A DNA stretch of 64,000 bases. Origin: Shewanella schlegeliana (lineage in GTDB: Bacteria > Pseudomonadota > Gammaproteobacteria > Enterobacterales > Shewanellaceae). Every line of letters starts with the position of its first letter. Within the stretch, counting starts at the first letter, position 1. Position numbers and translations under genes: made by a program. Shown in pieces: positions 46,312 through 54,954 of this stretch. The DNA is taken from positions 248,001 through 312,000 of the forward strand of contig NZ_JAESVD010000004.1 of the NCBI RefSeq assembly GCF_016765635.1. The letters are read 5' to 3'. Under the pieces are notes generated by a model that was given only the letters and a program-made list of their open reading frames with translations, had not been told where the DNA came from and did no database searches.

Positions 46312-48411
46312 ATGAAATTCAAATTAAATTTAGTCACGCTCGCTTTGCTTACCAACGCCGGAATGATGTCTGGCGCAGCTATCGCTGCTGATGGTTATGG
46401 CATTCAAAATGCGAACACAGAAAAAGTAAAATTCGACAAGTGGGTTTGTAAAAACTGTAAAGTCGAAAAAGGCGCTAATGGTACTGTTGGTATTGGTGCG
46501 GGTTATAGCGACAGCGATGATATTCGCTCTGCAAATGCCTTTGCAACCGAAGGCGGTTTTGTCGGTAAAGTAGACGCCGATGTAAAATACACCGGCGAAA
46601 ATGGCTATCAAGCGACTATCGAAGCTGACAATCTAGGCATGGAAAATGGCAGCGCCGAAATCGATGCAGGTAAAGCGGGTCAATACAATTTGAACCTAAA
46701 TTACCGCCAGATTACGACTTACAAAACCGATAAAGCAATGAGTCCTTATCTTGGTATTGGTGGTGATGACCTTACCCTACCAGGTGATTGGGTTCATGCT
46801 GGTAGCACTCAAGATATGACTGAGTTGTACTCTAGTCTTAACCCACTTGAGCTATCACTACAGCGTAAACGCGCAGGTCTAGGCTTCGAATACCAAGGTG
46901 AGTCATTATGGAGCACCTACGTTAATTACCAACGCGAAGACAAAACGGGCCTTAAGCAAGCCTCTGGCAGTTTCTATAATCAATCAATGATGATTGCTGA
47001 GCCTGTTGATTACACCACTGATACCCTTGAAGCGGGCGTTCGCTTCTCTGGTGACAACTGGTTTACTTCAGTTAACTATAACGGCTCAACCTTCAAGAAT
47101 GAGTATAGTGAGCTGTCTTTTGAAAATGCGTTCAGCCCAACCTTTGGTGCTCAAACAACTGGCTACATGTCTTTAGACCCTGATAACGAAGCGCATACCG
47201 TTTCAGTTCTTGGTCAATATGTTGCAGGCAGTACCGTGATGAATGGTCGTGTCTATTTGGGCCAGATGACTCAAGATCAAGACTTCAACACATCGGGTTA
47301 CGGCTACCAAATGCCAAGTGAGTCGCTAGATGGGCGAGTCGATACTCAAGGTGCAACTCTTAAGGTTGTTTCTCGTATTAGTCGTCAGCTACGCTTAAAC
47401 GCAAGCTATGATTATAGCGACCGTGATAACAAGACCAATGTTGAAGAGTGGACGCAGATCAGCATCGACTCTACAACAGGTCAAGCGGCTTACAATACAC
47501 CTTATGATATCACCACCCACAAAGCAAAGCTGGGTGCAGACTATCGTCTAGCACGCGGCCATAAGCTTGAAGGTGGCTTTGACTACCGTAAAGATGAGCG
47601 TAGCTATTCTGATCGTGAAACCACTGACGAAAGCACACTTTGGGCTAAGTACCAGCTCAGCGCGTTTGCTAACTGGAACATGTGGATCAAGGGTAGCTAT
47701 GGTCAACGTGACGGTTCTAAGTACCAAGCGTCTGAATGGACTTCAAGCGAATCAAACGACCTACTGCGCAGATACAATCTTGCCGATAGAAAGCGTACGC
47801 AAATCGAAGCCCGCGTGACTCACAGTCCAATCGACAGCCTAACGCTAGACTTTGGTGCTCGTTACGCACTTGATGATTATAACGAGACACAAATTGGCCT
47901 AACTGAATCGAAAGATATGAGTTATGACGCCAGTGTTAGTTACCTAATCAATGATGACATGACTGTTACGGCGTTTTATAACCGTCAGAACATCGATTCA
48001 GATCAAGCGGGTAGCACTAACCTAGGCGCACCAAACTGGTATGGTACGGTTGAAGATCAATTCGATATTATCGGTGCAGGCTTTAGCTACAACAATCTAA
48101 TGGAGCAAAAGCTTCGTCTAGGTGTTGATTACACTTACTCAGACTCTAACAGTAATACCCAAGTCACTCAGGGCATTACTGGTGACTACGGTGATTATTA
48201 CGCTAAAGTGCATAATGTTAACGTTTACGCCTTATACAAAGCGACAGAAAAGATGGATCTGCGCTTAGACTATAAGATGGAAAACTATAAAGACAATGAT
48301 GCAGCAAATGACATCGCGCCTGATAGCATCTCGAATGTGTTAAGTTTTGGCAGCAATAGCCACGACTACAATGCACACTTGATCATGCTAAGCGTGAGCT
48401 ACCGTTTGTAG
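46312..48411 (+). CDS. mtrB: Outer-membrane beta-barrel MtrB
   Basis: Barrel that holds MtrA and MtrC together across the outer membrane, 699 residues. The start is the ATG at 46312 (MKFKLNLVTLALL) after AAGGGAGACG; a longer frame from 46258 lies within mtrA. Signal peptide ends near AIAA-DGYGIQNANTEK. CXXC motif CKNC at 46-49, a position reported as essential in MR-1 MtrB. C-terminal strand HLIMLSVSYRL. Third gene of mtrCAB. A degraded copy of its last 15 codons lies at 48459-48503. Confidence 0.96.
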   Translation: MKFKLNLVTLALLTNAGMMSGAAIAADGYGIQNANTEKVKFDKWVCKNCKVEKGANGTVGIGAGYSDSDDIRSANAFATEGGFVGKVDADVKYTGENGYQATIEADNLGMENGSAEIDAGKAGQYNLNLNYRQITTYKTDKAMSPYLGIGGDDLTLPGDWVHAGSTQDMTELYSSLNPLELSLQRKRAGLGFEYQGESLWSTYVNYQREDKTGLKQASGSFYNQSMMIAEPVDYTTDTLEAGVRFSGDNWFTSVNYNGSTFKNEYSELSFENAFSPTFGAQTTGYMSLDPDNEAHTVSVLGQYVAGSTVMNGRVYLGQMTQDQDFNTSGYGYQMPSESLDGRVDTQGATLKVVSRISRQLRLNASYDYSDRDNKTNVEEWTQISIDSTTGQAAYNTPYDITTHKAKLGADYRLARGHKLEGGFDYRKDERSYSDRETTDESTLWAKYQLSAFANWNMWIKGSYGQRDGSKYQASEWTSSESNDLLRRYNLADRKRTQIEARVTHSPIDSLTLDFGARYALDDYNETQIGLTESKDMSYDASVSYLINDDMTVTAFYNRQNIDSDQAGSTNLGAPNWYGTVEDQFDIIGAGFSYNNLMEQKLRLGVDYTYSDSNSNTQVTQGITGDYGDYYAKVHNVNVYALYKATEKMDLRLDYKMENYKDNDAANDIAPDSISNVLSFGSNSHDYNAHLIMLSVSYRL

Positions 48412-48425
48412 TAATGGATGTGATC

Positions 48426-48459
48426 GGGTTATAGGCTAGCAACAACCAACCTATAACCC
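48426..48459 (+). other. Perfect 10-bp hairpin after mtrB
   Basis: GGGTTATAGG - 14 bases - CCTATAACCC, starting 15 bases after the mtrB stop. There is no T run; the real terminator follows at 48523. It overlaps the left edge of the duplicated mtrB tail. Confidence 0.6.
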
Positions 48460-48503
48460 ACAACACACATCTGATCATACTAAGCATGAGTTATCGCTTG
48501 TAG
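48459..48503 (+). pseudogene. Diverged duplicate of the last 15 codons of mtrB
   Basis: Reads HNTHLIILSMSYRL-stop in one frame against YNAHLIMLSVSYRL-stop at the mtrB end. 35 of 45 bases are identical and all ten differences are transitions, seven at third codon positions, so the copy has kept its coding character. Weaker similarity (AGCAAnAnCCA) may continue to the left. Probably the remnant of a second mtrB-type gene. Confidence 0.75.
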
Positions 48504-48522
48504 AAACTAGTTGTAATACACG

Positions 48523-48549
48523 AAAAGCCCGCTCATTGCGGGCTTTTTT
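48523..48549 (+). terminator. Terminator of mtrCAB
   Basis: AAAAGCCCGC - TCATT - GCGGGCTTTT plus T run, about 110 bases after mtrB, downstream of the duplicated tail. Confidence 0.9.
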
Positions 48550-48716
48550 ATTGTCTAAAGTTCAATCGATAGCCAAACGACATAATAAGAAATAAGTGAA
48601 CTCGCTCACCACAAAGCTAAAAACTCGCACTAAAAAAGGACTTACTCTCTATTCATCTTGAACTTATTGCTACTTTAGGGGATCTTACTTGCATCATCTC
48701 AATCTTAAGAATTTAC

Positions 48717-49295
48717 ATGACTCGCTCAACATCTATTTATAAAGTCGCTTTACTCTGCAGTTTAGTTGCGCCGTTACCCGCATTCGCCATGCAATCTGAC
48801 ACCACTAATGTATTACTGCTTGCCATCACCTTAGGCGGTTTTAGCCTATTCAACCTGCTACTCAATGGGCTATTTTATTTTACCGGCAAATATAACAGCC
48901 GTAATTTCGCTAAGATGCATGCTCTAATTGCGACTATCCCAGCCATTATTGCGCTGTTTATTGCGCTGATTTACTTCGATACCGCTGGCGCTATCTCGAT
49001 GAATATCGGCGTCATCATTGTCAGTATTGGTCTTAGTTTATTGCCACTTCAACTTAATCTATCTGCCACGAAAGCACCGGGGAAACGCAGTGCACTAATT
49101 ATCGCACTCGCAGCTATCGCACTATTAATCGGTGCGTATTACGTCGCGCCGATTGCCATTTTTGGTATCGCCTGTGCCCATGTTGCCTTAATTAGCCAAG
49201 CCGATATTAAAGTGAAGTTCTTAAGCCTTTCAGCTCTTGCTATTGGATATGGTTACTTAGGCTACTGGGCTTACCAAATTTTACAGTACAGCTAA
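48717..49295 (+). CDS. Small inner-membrane protein of unknown function
   Basis: 192 residues. The N-terminus looks like a signal peptide (VALLCSLVAPLPAFA-MQSD), followed by about five hydrophobic helices (near 29-51, 63-82, 90-112, 126-146, 148-160 and 172-188, two of them short). I do not recognise a domain. Its position directly after mtrB and before the uracil-DNA glycosylase gene is, from memory, conserved in Shewanella. It has its own upstream interval after the mtrCAB terminator, so it is not part of that operon. Confidence 0.75.
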   Translation: MTRSTSIYKVALLCSLVAPLPAFAMQSDTTNVLLLAITLGGFSLFNLLLNGLFYFTGKYNSRNFAKMHALIATIPAIIALFIALIYFDTAGAISMNIGVIIVSIGLSLLPLQLNLSATKAPGKRSALIIALAAIALLIGAYYVAPIAIFGIACAHVALISQADIKVKFLSLSALAIGYGYLGYWAYQILQYS

Positions 49296-49325
49296 CGCAC
49301 AGCAGAAATAACAAACGGGTAGCCC

Positions 49326-49931
49326 ATGTCTAATGAAAACAGCTTCATCACCCTAAAAGCTGAAATAGCTCAATGTCAGCTCTGCAAGGAGTTTCTACCT
49401 CTTGGGGCTAAACCCATTATTCAGTTAGACAAACAGGCTAAAATTCTGATCGCAGGCCAAGCTCCAGGGCAAAAAACACATCACAAGGGACGCCCCTTCG
49501 ATGATGCCAGTGGTGAGCGCCTGCGAACTTGGCTTGGGGTGACTCGCGAACAGTTCTATGACCCAGAGCTGTTCGCCATCGTTCCTATGGGATTTTGTTA
49601 CCCAGGCAGTTACACCACAACCGATAAGCAGAGCGGTGACAAACCACCCCGACCAGAATGTGCCAATAAATGGCGCCAGCAGGTATTGGATCAACTTGAG
49701 CATATTGAACTGACGCTATTAGTCGGCAAATATGCCATCGAGTGGCATCTACAGCAGAGGCTCAGTGTTAGCCAATCTGTGGCAAACTGGCAGGTGTTAT
49801 GGCCAAATACCTTGGTGATGCCTCACCCAAGTCCAAGAAATAACATCTGGCTTAAGCGCCACCCAGAGTTTGAACAACAAATTATCCCTCAGTTGCAAAG
49901 GCGTGTTGCATCCTTGATAAACTCAGCATAA
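49326..49931 (+). CDS. Uracil-DNA glycosylase family protein (family 4/5-like)
   Basis: DNA repair enzyme fold that flips uracil or a related base from DNA, 201 residues. Motif A is GQAPG (44-48) and the C-terminal motif is HPSPRNN (about residue 160). Four cysteines (17, 20, 91, 112) in the pattern CX2C-X70-C-X20-C fit the iron-sulphur cluster of family 4 enzymes. I cannot say which base it removes; many small members are annotated simply as uracil-DNA glycosylase family. It lies 30 bases after the membrane-protein gene, perhaps co-transcribed. Confidence 0.8.
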   Translation: MSNENSFITLKAEIAQCQLCKEFLPLGAKPIIQLDKQAKILIAGQAPGQKTHHKGRPFDDASGERLRTWLGVTREQFYDPELFAIVPMGFCYPGSYTTTDKQSGDKPPRPECANKWRQQVLDQLEHIELTLLVGKYAIEWHLQQRLSVSQSVANWQVLWPNTLVMPHPSPRNNIWLKRHPEFEQQIIPQLQRRVASLINSA

Positions 49932-50109
49932 ACGACTCGCAAAATATGTATCAAGCTCACAGTTAGCTAAAAAAGTAATGCCACACATCTTCACTTTAAG
50001 GCACTGTACTTAAGCTTAATAAAAACAGCTTATTAGAAGCAGTTCAATAAAAAGTACTCTTAGTAAAAAGCAGTCTCCATCATCAGTCTTAGTCGTTAGT
50101 GAGGATAAA

Positions 50110-51261
50110 GTGTATTTTCTGGATGGTTATTTAGCTCGGCAAATTGTAAAGCGTACCATGAAGATCATTGGTCATAATATTAATGTGATGAATAATCATG
50201 GGGTGATCCTAGGCTCGGGTGAACCTCACCGTATTGGCGCTATTCACGAAGGTGCATTGTTAGCTATCAGTCAAAAACGCACCGTAGAGATCAGTACGCA
50301 CAGTACAGGTACACTGCAAGGGGTAAAACCTGGCATCAATCTGCCACTACACTATAAAGGCAAGATAATTGGCGTAATAGGCATCACAGGCGAGCCAGAA
50401 AAGCTGCGTAGTTATGGTGAGCTACTCAAGATGACCGCCGAGATTATCGTCGAGCAAGCCAACACCTTAGAGCAAGCTCAGTGGCAGTACCGTCAAAAAG
50501 AAGAACTGATCATTGAGTTAATTAAATCTAAGGGGCCATTTACTCCTCATCAGCGAAATTGGGCATCCCAGTTGGAGATAGATCTTAATTTACCGAGAGT
50601 TGTCGCAGTGATAAAGGTGCAAGCTAGCGAAGAGGAAACAGCAGCTAACTCGATGTTAAAGCAGGTCATGCATCTGCTAGAGACGCCCTCTCGTGGCAAC
50701 TTGGTCGCGATGAGCTCGATGACCGAGTTGGTTATTTTAAAGCCTGCGTTCTTGGATGGTAAAACTTGGGATCCTGAACTTGAAAGTGAGCGTATCGACC
50801 AGCTACTTGCAAGATTGCCTAAAGAATTTGTTAGTCGACTAAAAATCTCTCTTGGACATTTTTTTCCTGCTCCAGAAGATCTTAACCGCTCCTATCAAAC
50901 TGCACTGGAAACCCTAACGATTGGCCAACAGATGCAACCGGAGCAGAGTAAGTATCTATACGAAGATTTTTCCCTGTTAGTGCTACTATCCGCTTTAAAA
51001 GATAGTTGGCGTGGTAAGGAGTTACTCTGTCCTTATCAGGCTCTTCTTAGCGCCGATAAAAATGGCCAGTTAGTCAAAACGCTAACCGCTTACCTACAAC
51101 ATTTTGGTGATCTACAGCAATGTGCTAATGTACTATTTATCCACCGAAATACGCTACGCTATCGCCTCGATAGGATCCAGCAGATCACCGGTGCAAATCT
51201 CAACCAACTGGATGGATTACTGCAGCTATATATTGGCCAGGTGATGCTAAAACAACCTTAA
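50110..51261 (+). CDS. cdaR: CdaR/SdaR-type sugar-diacid/glycerate regulator
   Basis: Transcription activator, 383 residues. The N-terminal diacid-recognition domain runs to about residue 135 (YLARQIVKRTMKIIGHNINVM, GVKPGINLPLHYKGKIIGVIGITG). A GGDEF-like middle region follows. The C-terminal PucR-type helix-turn-helix is QQCANVLFIHRNTLRYRLDRI (about 337-357). GTG start with GAGGA just upstream. It stands in front of a GntP-type permease and a glycerate kinase, so it most likely senses glycerate and activates them. A palindrome at 51866-51883 is a candidate operator. Confidence 0.9.
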   Translation: MYFLDGYLARQIVKRTMKIIGHNINVMNNHGVILGSGEPHRIGAIHEGALLAISQKRTVEISTHSTGTLQGVKPGINLPLHYKGKIIGVIGITGEPEKLRSYGELLKMTAEIIVEQANTLEQAQWQYRQKEELIIELIKSKGPFTPHQRNWASQLEIDLNLPRVVAVIKVQASEEETAANSMLKQVMHLLETPSRGNLVAMSSMTELVILKPAFLDGKTWDPELESERIDQLLARLPKEFVSRLKISLGHFFPAPEDLNRSYQTALETLTIGQQMQPEQSKYLYEDFSLLVLLSALKDSWRGKELLCPYQALLSADKNGQLVKTLTAYLQHFGDLQQCANVLFIHRNTLRYRLDRIQQITGANLNQLDGLLQLYIGQVMLKQP

Positions 51262-51273
51262 TCGAATAGGTGT

Positions 51274-51813
51274 ATGATGACCTTAATCTCAACAGGTAAA
51301 CGCGGCTTCACCCTAATCGAAATGGTCGTAGTGATTATTGTGCTAGGGATCCTCGCCGTTATCGCCCTACCTAAGTTTGTCGATCTTAAAACTGACACTA
51401 AGGTGGCCACCCTAGACGGCATTGCTGCAGCGATGAAAAGCGGCTTGGATTTAGTCCACAGCAAAGCGGTTATTGAGGGTGAAAGTAACGGCTTTGGTAG
51501 TATTGTACATGCGGGAGTATCTATTCCGCTTTATAACGGCTACCCAGCAGTCGATGGCAACGACAGCTTCGATGAGCTTAATCGCCAAGTCCGGGCATGG
51601 CTCGATATCGACTCTGTTTCACTCACAACGATTCAACAAGACCCGCATGCAGCGCCTTTCTTTATCGACAAGTCTACGGCTAATAACCACATTTACATCT
51701 TTTTCTCAGAAGACCTGAACGATAAAAGCGTCAGCTTTAACTGCCATATTCGCTACGAAAACCCTATTGGCAGCACCCAACCGGTAATTACGGTCAAGCA
51801 TAGCGACTGCTAA
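51274..51813 (+). CDS. Type IV pilin-like / pseudopilin protein
   Basis: 179 residues. A short positively charged leader is cut by a prepilin peptidase at G|FTLIEM; the conserved Glu5 follows, then the hydrophobic helix VVVIIVLGILAVIALPKFVDL. The region after it (KTDTKVATLDGIAAAMKSG) resembles MSHA-type major pilins. Two C-terminal cysteines (FNCHIRY, HSDC) could form the usual pilin disulphide loop. ATG at 51274 or 51277. It begins 13 bases after cdaR and sits alone, without pilus assembly genes, inside the glycerate locus. Confidence 0.85.
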   Translation: MMTLISTGKRGFTLIEMVVVIIVLGILAVIALPKFVDLKTDTKVATLDGIAAAMKSGLDLVHSKAVIEGESNGFGSIVHAGVSIPLYNGYPAVDGNDSFDELNRQVRAWLDIDSVSLTTIQQDPHAAPFFIDKSTANNHIYIFFSEDLNDKSVSFNCHIRYENPIGSTQPVITVKHSDC

Positions 51814-51865
51814 AAGTTATCCTCTATTCAATCAAACTCCTTCAACAGGCAGCACCAGCCGAAGC

Positions 51866-51883
51866 GTTGTGCACCTGCACAAC
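51866..51883 (+). promoter_or_regulatory. Perfect palindrome, candidate CdaR operator
   Basis: GTTGTGCACCTGCACAAC: 8-bp half-sites separated by CC. It lies about 170 bases upstream of the glycerate permease start, where a local activator would bind. Inference from position and symmetry. Confidence 0.55.
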
Positions 51884-52054
51884 AAAACTTTTCCATCAGG
51901 CGTAAAATTAGTGAACTTCACCAAAGAAATTACCTTGAGAGCACAGCATAATATTTCGGCCTGAAAACCCTTGGTGCGCTGGATCTCTCAGTTGTCCCAA
52001 TTTGGCAAAACAAAAAAACCTTACATATAAAAAAATACCCAAATAGGGACCCCT

Positions 52055-53413
52055 ATGAGCCTAGTACTGATCTTGTTGGCCGTGATTGCATTTATCGTCA
52101 TTGCCACCGCTAAATTTAAGCTTCATCCGTTTTTAACCCTTATTCTGGCATCGTTTCTTGCCGCATTTGCCTATGGTCTACCGAGCGCCGATATCGCTAA
52201 AACCATCACCTCTGGTTTTGGCGGGATCTTGGGCTACATTGGTCTAGTTATCGTATTAGGTACCATCATAGGTACAATTTTAGAAAAAAGCGGCGCAGCC
52301 ATTACCATGGCCGATGTGGTCATTAAAGTCTTGGGCAAACGCTTCCCAACACTGACCATGTCGATTATCGGTTATATCGTGTCGATCCCAGTATTTTGTG
52401 ACTCAGGCTTTGTGATCTTAAACTCGCTCAAGCAATCGATGGCTAACCGCATGAAGGTGTCGAGCGTGTCTATGAGTGTCGCTCTTGCAACGGGTCTATA
52501 TGCCACTCACACTTTTGTGCCGCCAACGCCGGGCCCTATCGCGGCTGCGGGTAACCTAGGCCTAGAGTCAAATCTTGGTTTAGTGATTTTCGTCGGTATC
52601 TTCGTTGCTGCCGTTGCCGCATTGGCCGGTACGCTGTGGGCTAACCGCTTCGCTAATACCCAGCCAGACGGTGAAGGCGCTGAAGAGCTTTTGAGTCACC
52701 AAGATGATTTCGACAAGCTTAAGCAAGCTTACGGTGAGCTTCCTAGCCCGACTCGTGCATTTGCTCCGATTTTTGTCCCCATTTTAATGATCTGTTTAGG
52801 CTCGATTGCCAACTTCCCATCGGCGCCACTTGGCGATGGCATGCTATTCGATATCTTGGCCTTCTTAGGTCAGCCAGTTAATGCATTGATGATTGGTCTA
52901 TTCCTGTCACTGTCTTTATTAAAGGGCAAGGACAAAATTAAAGAGTTTAGTGACCGTATTAGCCAAGGCTTAGTGGTTGCAGCCCCTATTTTGCTTATTA
53001 CAGGTGCGGGCGGTGCGTTTGGCGCGGTACTAAAAGCCACAGACATAGGTACCTTCTTAGGTGAGTCACTGTCGGCACTAGGTATTGGGATCTTTATGCC
53101 ATTCGTGGTGGCTGCAGCACTTAAATCGGCTCAAGGTTCATCAACCGTTGCCTTAGTTGCGACCTCTGCACTGGTTGCACCTATGCTAGGCGATATCGGT
53201 CTTGCAAGTGACATGGGCCGTGTACTAACGGTCATGGCGATTGGTGCTGGCGCAATGACGGTATCTCATGCAAACGACAGCTTCTTCTGGGTAGTGACTC
53301 AGTTTAGCCGTATGAGCGTTAACCAAGCTTACAAAGCCCAAACTATGGCAACACTAATTCAAGGTGTTACGGCTATGGCTTTAGTTTACCTACTAAGCTT
53401 AGTGTTACTTTAA
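52055..53413 (+). CDS. GntP-family permease, probable glycerate transporter
   Basis: Inner-membrane gluconate/H+ symporter family protein, 452 residues with about 12-13 hydrophobic segments. Family blocks: ATAKFKLHPFLTLILASF near the start, GTIIGTILEKSGAA, PVFCDSGFVILNSL, FVPPTPGPIAAAGNLG and AMTVSHANDSFFWVVTQF. The placement between a CdaR-type regulator and glycerate kinase points to glycerate rather than gluconate as substrate. Followed 128 bases later by the kinase gene. Confidence 0.88.
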   Translation: MSLVLILLAVIAFIVIATAKFKLHPFLTLILASFLAAFAYGLPSADIAKTITSGFGGILGYIGLVIVLGTIIGTILEKSGAAITMADVVIKVLGKRFPTLTMSIIGYIVSIPVFCDSGFVILNSLKQSMANRMKVSSVSMSVALATGLYATHTFVPPTPGPIAAAGNLGLESNLGLVIFVGIFVAAVAALAGTLWANRFANTQPDGEGAEELLSHQDDFDKLKQAYGELPSPTRAFAPIFVPILMICLGSIANFPSAPLGDGMLFDILAFLGQPVNALMIGLFLSLSLLKGKDKIKEFSDRISQGLVVAAPILLITGAGGAFGAVLKATDIGTFLGESLSALGIGIFMPFVVAAALKSAQGSSTVALVATSALVAPMLGDIGLASDMGRVLTVMAIGAGAMTVSHANDSFFWVVTQFSRMSVNQAYKAQTMATLIQGVTAMALVYLLSLVLL

Positions 53414-53541
53414 CGCTGATTGGTCGATTCAAGTAGGCGAGTCGGTTTAGGCTTGCCTACTGTAGAAACAAGAAAGCACACTTGAATCATTACAGATCCA
53501 TTCCCCCCTTTTTAGCATGACTCGATCTATAGGAATACTGC

Positions 53542-54696
53542 ATGAAAATTGTGATAGCCCCCGACTCTTTCAAAGAAAGCCTGACCGCAATGGAAGTGGC
53601 AAATGAGATTGAGCGTGGATTTCGCACTGTCTTGCCAAACGCACAGTACGTTAAAGTGCCCGTAGCAGATGGTGGAGAAGGCACTGTGCAGTCAATGGTT
53701 GATGCCACCGATGGCAGCATTGTTACCCTCAATGTCACGGGTCCATTAGGCAATAAAGTTGAAGCCTTTTATGGCATCTTGGGTGCTGGCTATCAAGGAG
53801 ATAAAAAAACGGCCGTGATTGAGATGGCCGCAGCGTCTGGCCTTCATTTGGTTGCCCAAGACAAGCGTAATCCGCTTATTACCACCAGTTACGGCACTGG
53901 CGAGCTGATTGTCGATGCCCTCAACCGTGGGATCAAACATATCATCATCGGCCTTGGTGGCAGTGCCACCAATGATGGCGGCGCGGGTATGGCTCAAGCA
54001 ATTGGTGCCCACTTGCTCGACAATCAAGGAAAGACCCTTTCCGTTGGCGGCGCAGCACTGAAGCAATTAGCCAAACTCGAGTTAAACGATCTACATCCAT
54101 TGATCAAAGAGTGCAGCTTCGAAGTCGCCTGTGATGTGAATAACCCACTCTGTGGAGATAAAGGGGCCTCGGCTATTTTTGGACCACAAAAAGGGGCGAC
54201 AACCGCAATGGTGCAGCAGCTTGACAGCGCATTAGCCCATTTCGCCGATGTCATTGCCAGCTCAGGCATTGAAGATAACCGAGATCTTGCTGGCGCAGGA
54301 GCTGCAGGCGGCATGGGCCTCGGTGTGATGACCTTTCTAAATGCCCAGCTCAAACCCGGTATCGATATCGTGATGGAAACGGTTAACTTAGCAGGTTTGC
54401 TTGAGAACGCCGACTTAGTGATTACTGGTGAAGGCCGCCTCGACAGCCAAACCCTACACGGTAAAACGCCGATGGGTGTTGCCGGTGTCGCTAAAGCTCA
54501 GGGCCTGCCTGTGATTGCCATCGCAGGTTGCGTAAGCGATGATGCCAACGTGCTACTTGAGCATGGCATAGATGCGCTGTTCTCTATTACCCCTAGAGCA
54601 TTGCCGCTTGTAGAGGTGCTTGCCAGCGCTAAACATAACCTCTACAGCACAGCTAAAAATATCGCTGCGCTATATGCGCTCTCACCCGCCAAATAG
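53542..54696 (+). CDS. glxK: Glycerate kinase (GarK/GlxK family)
   Basis: Phosphorylates D-glycerate with ATP to 2-phosphoglycerate, feeding lower glycolysis. 384 residues, the family length. Signatures: MKIVIAPDSFKESLTAMEVA at the start, VPVADGGEGTVQ, GLGGSATNDGGAGMAQA (about 138-154) and GEGRLDSQTLHGKTPMGVA. Preceded by the permease gene and followed by a clear terminator, so it ends the glycerate-use unit. Confidence 0.93.
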   Translation: MKIVIAPDSFKESLTAMEVANEIERGFRTVLPNAQYVKVPVADGGEGTVQSMVDATDGSIVTLNVTGPLGNKVEAFYGILGAGYQGDKKTAVIEMAAASGLHLVAQDKRNPLITTSYGTGELIVDALNRGIKHIIIGLGGSATNDGGAGMAQAIGAHLLDNQGKTLSVGGAALKQLAKLELNDLHPLIKECSFEVACDVNNPLCGDKGASAIFGPQKGATTAMVQQLDSALAHFADVIASSGIEDNRDLAGAGAAGGMGLGVMTFLNAQLKPGIDIVMETVNLAGLLENADLVITGEGRLDSQTLHGKTPMGVAGVAKAQGLPVIAIAGCVSDDANVLLEHGIDALFSITPRALPLVEVLASAKHNLYSTAKNIAALYALSPAK

Positions 54697-54720
54697 AACA
54701 TCTCTGCATTTTTAAAACTC

Positions 54721-54746
54721 AAAAAGGCGCTTAACGGCGCCTTTTT
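54721..54746 (+). terminator. Terminator of the glycerate locus
   Basis: AAAAAGGCGC - TTAACG - GCGCCTTTTT hairpin, 25 bases after the kinase stop. Confidence 0.88.
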
Positions 54747-54954
54747 CGCTCACTAATCTGCCAGACTTTAATACTAAAACCACTCTGACGCTCTCCTCAT
54801 TAGTGTGATAAAGCCACCGCTATTATTTTTCTACTTGATGCACTATAAAGCATAAAGTAAAGTGACCGTCCATTTTGAGCGTCCGTTTTGACCATCTGTT
54901 TCGATAGGCAGTTCAGTTAAGAAAACAGCGTGATTAGTAGAGAAATTTAGCCCC

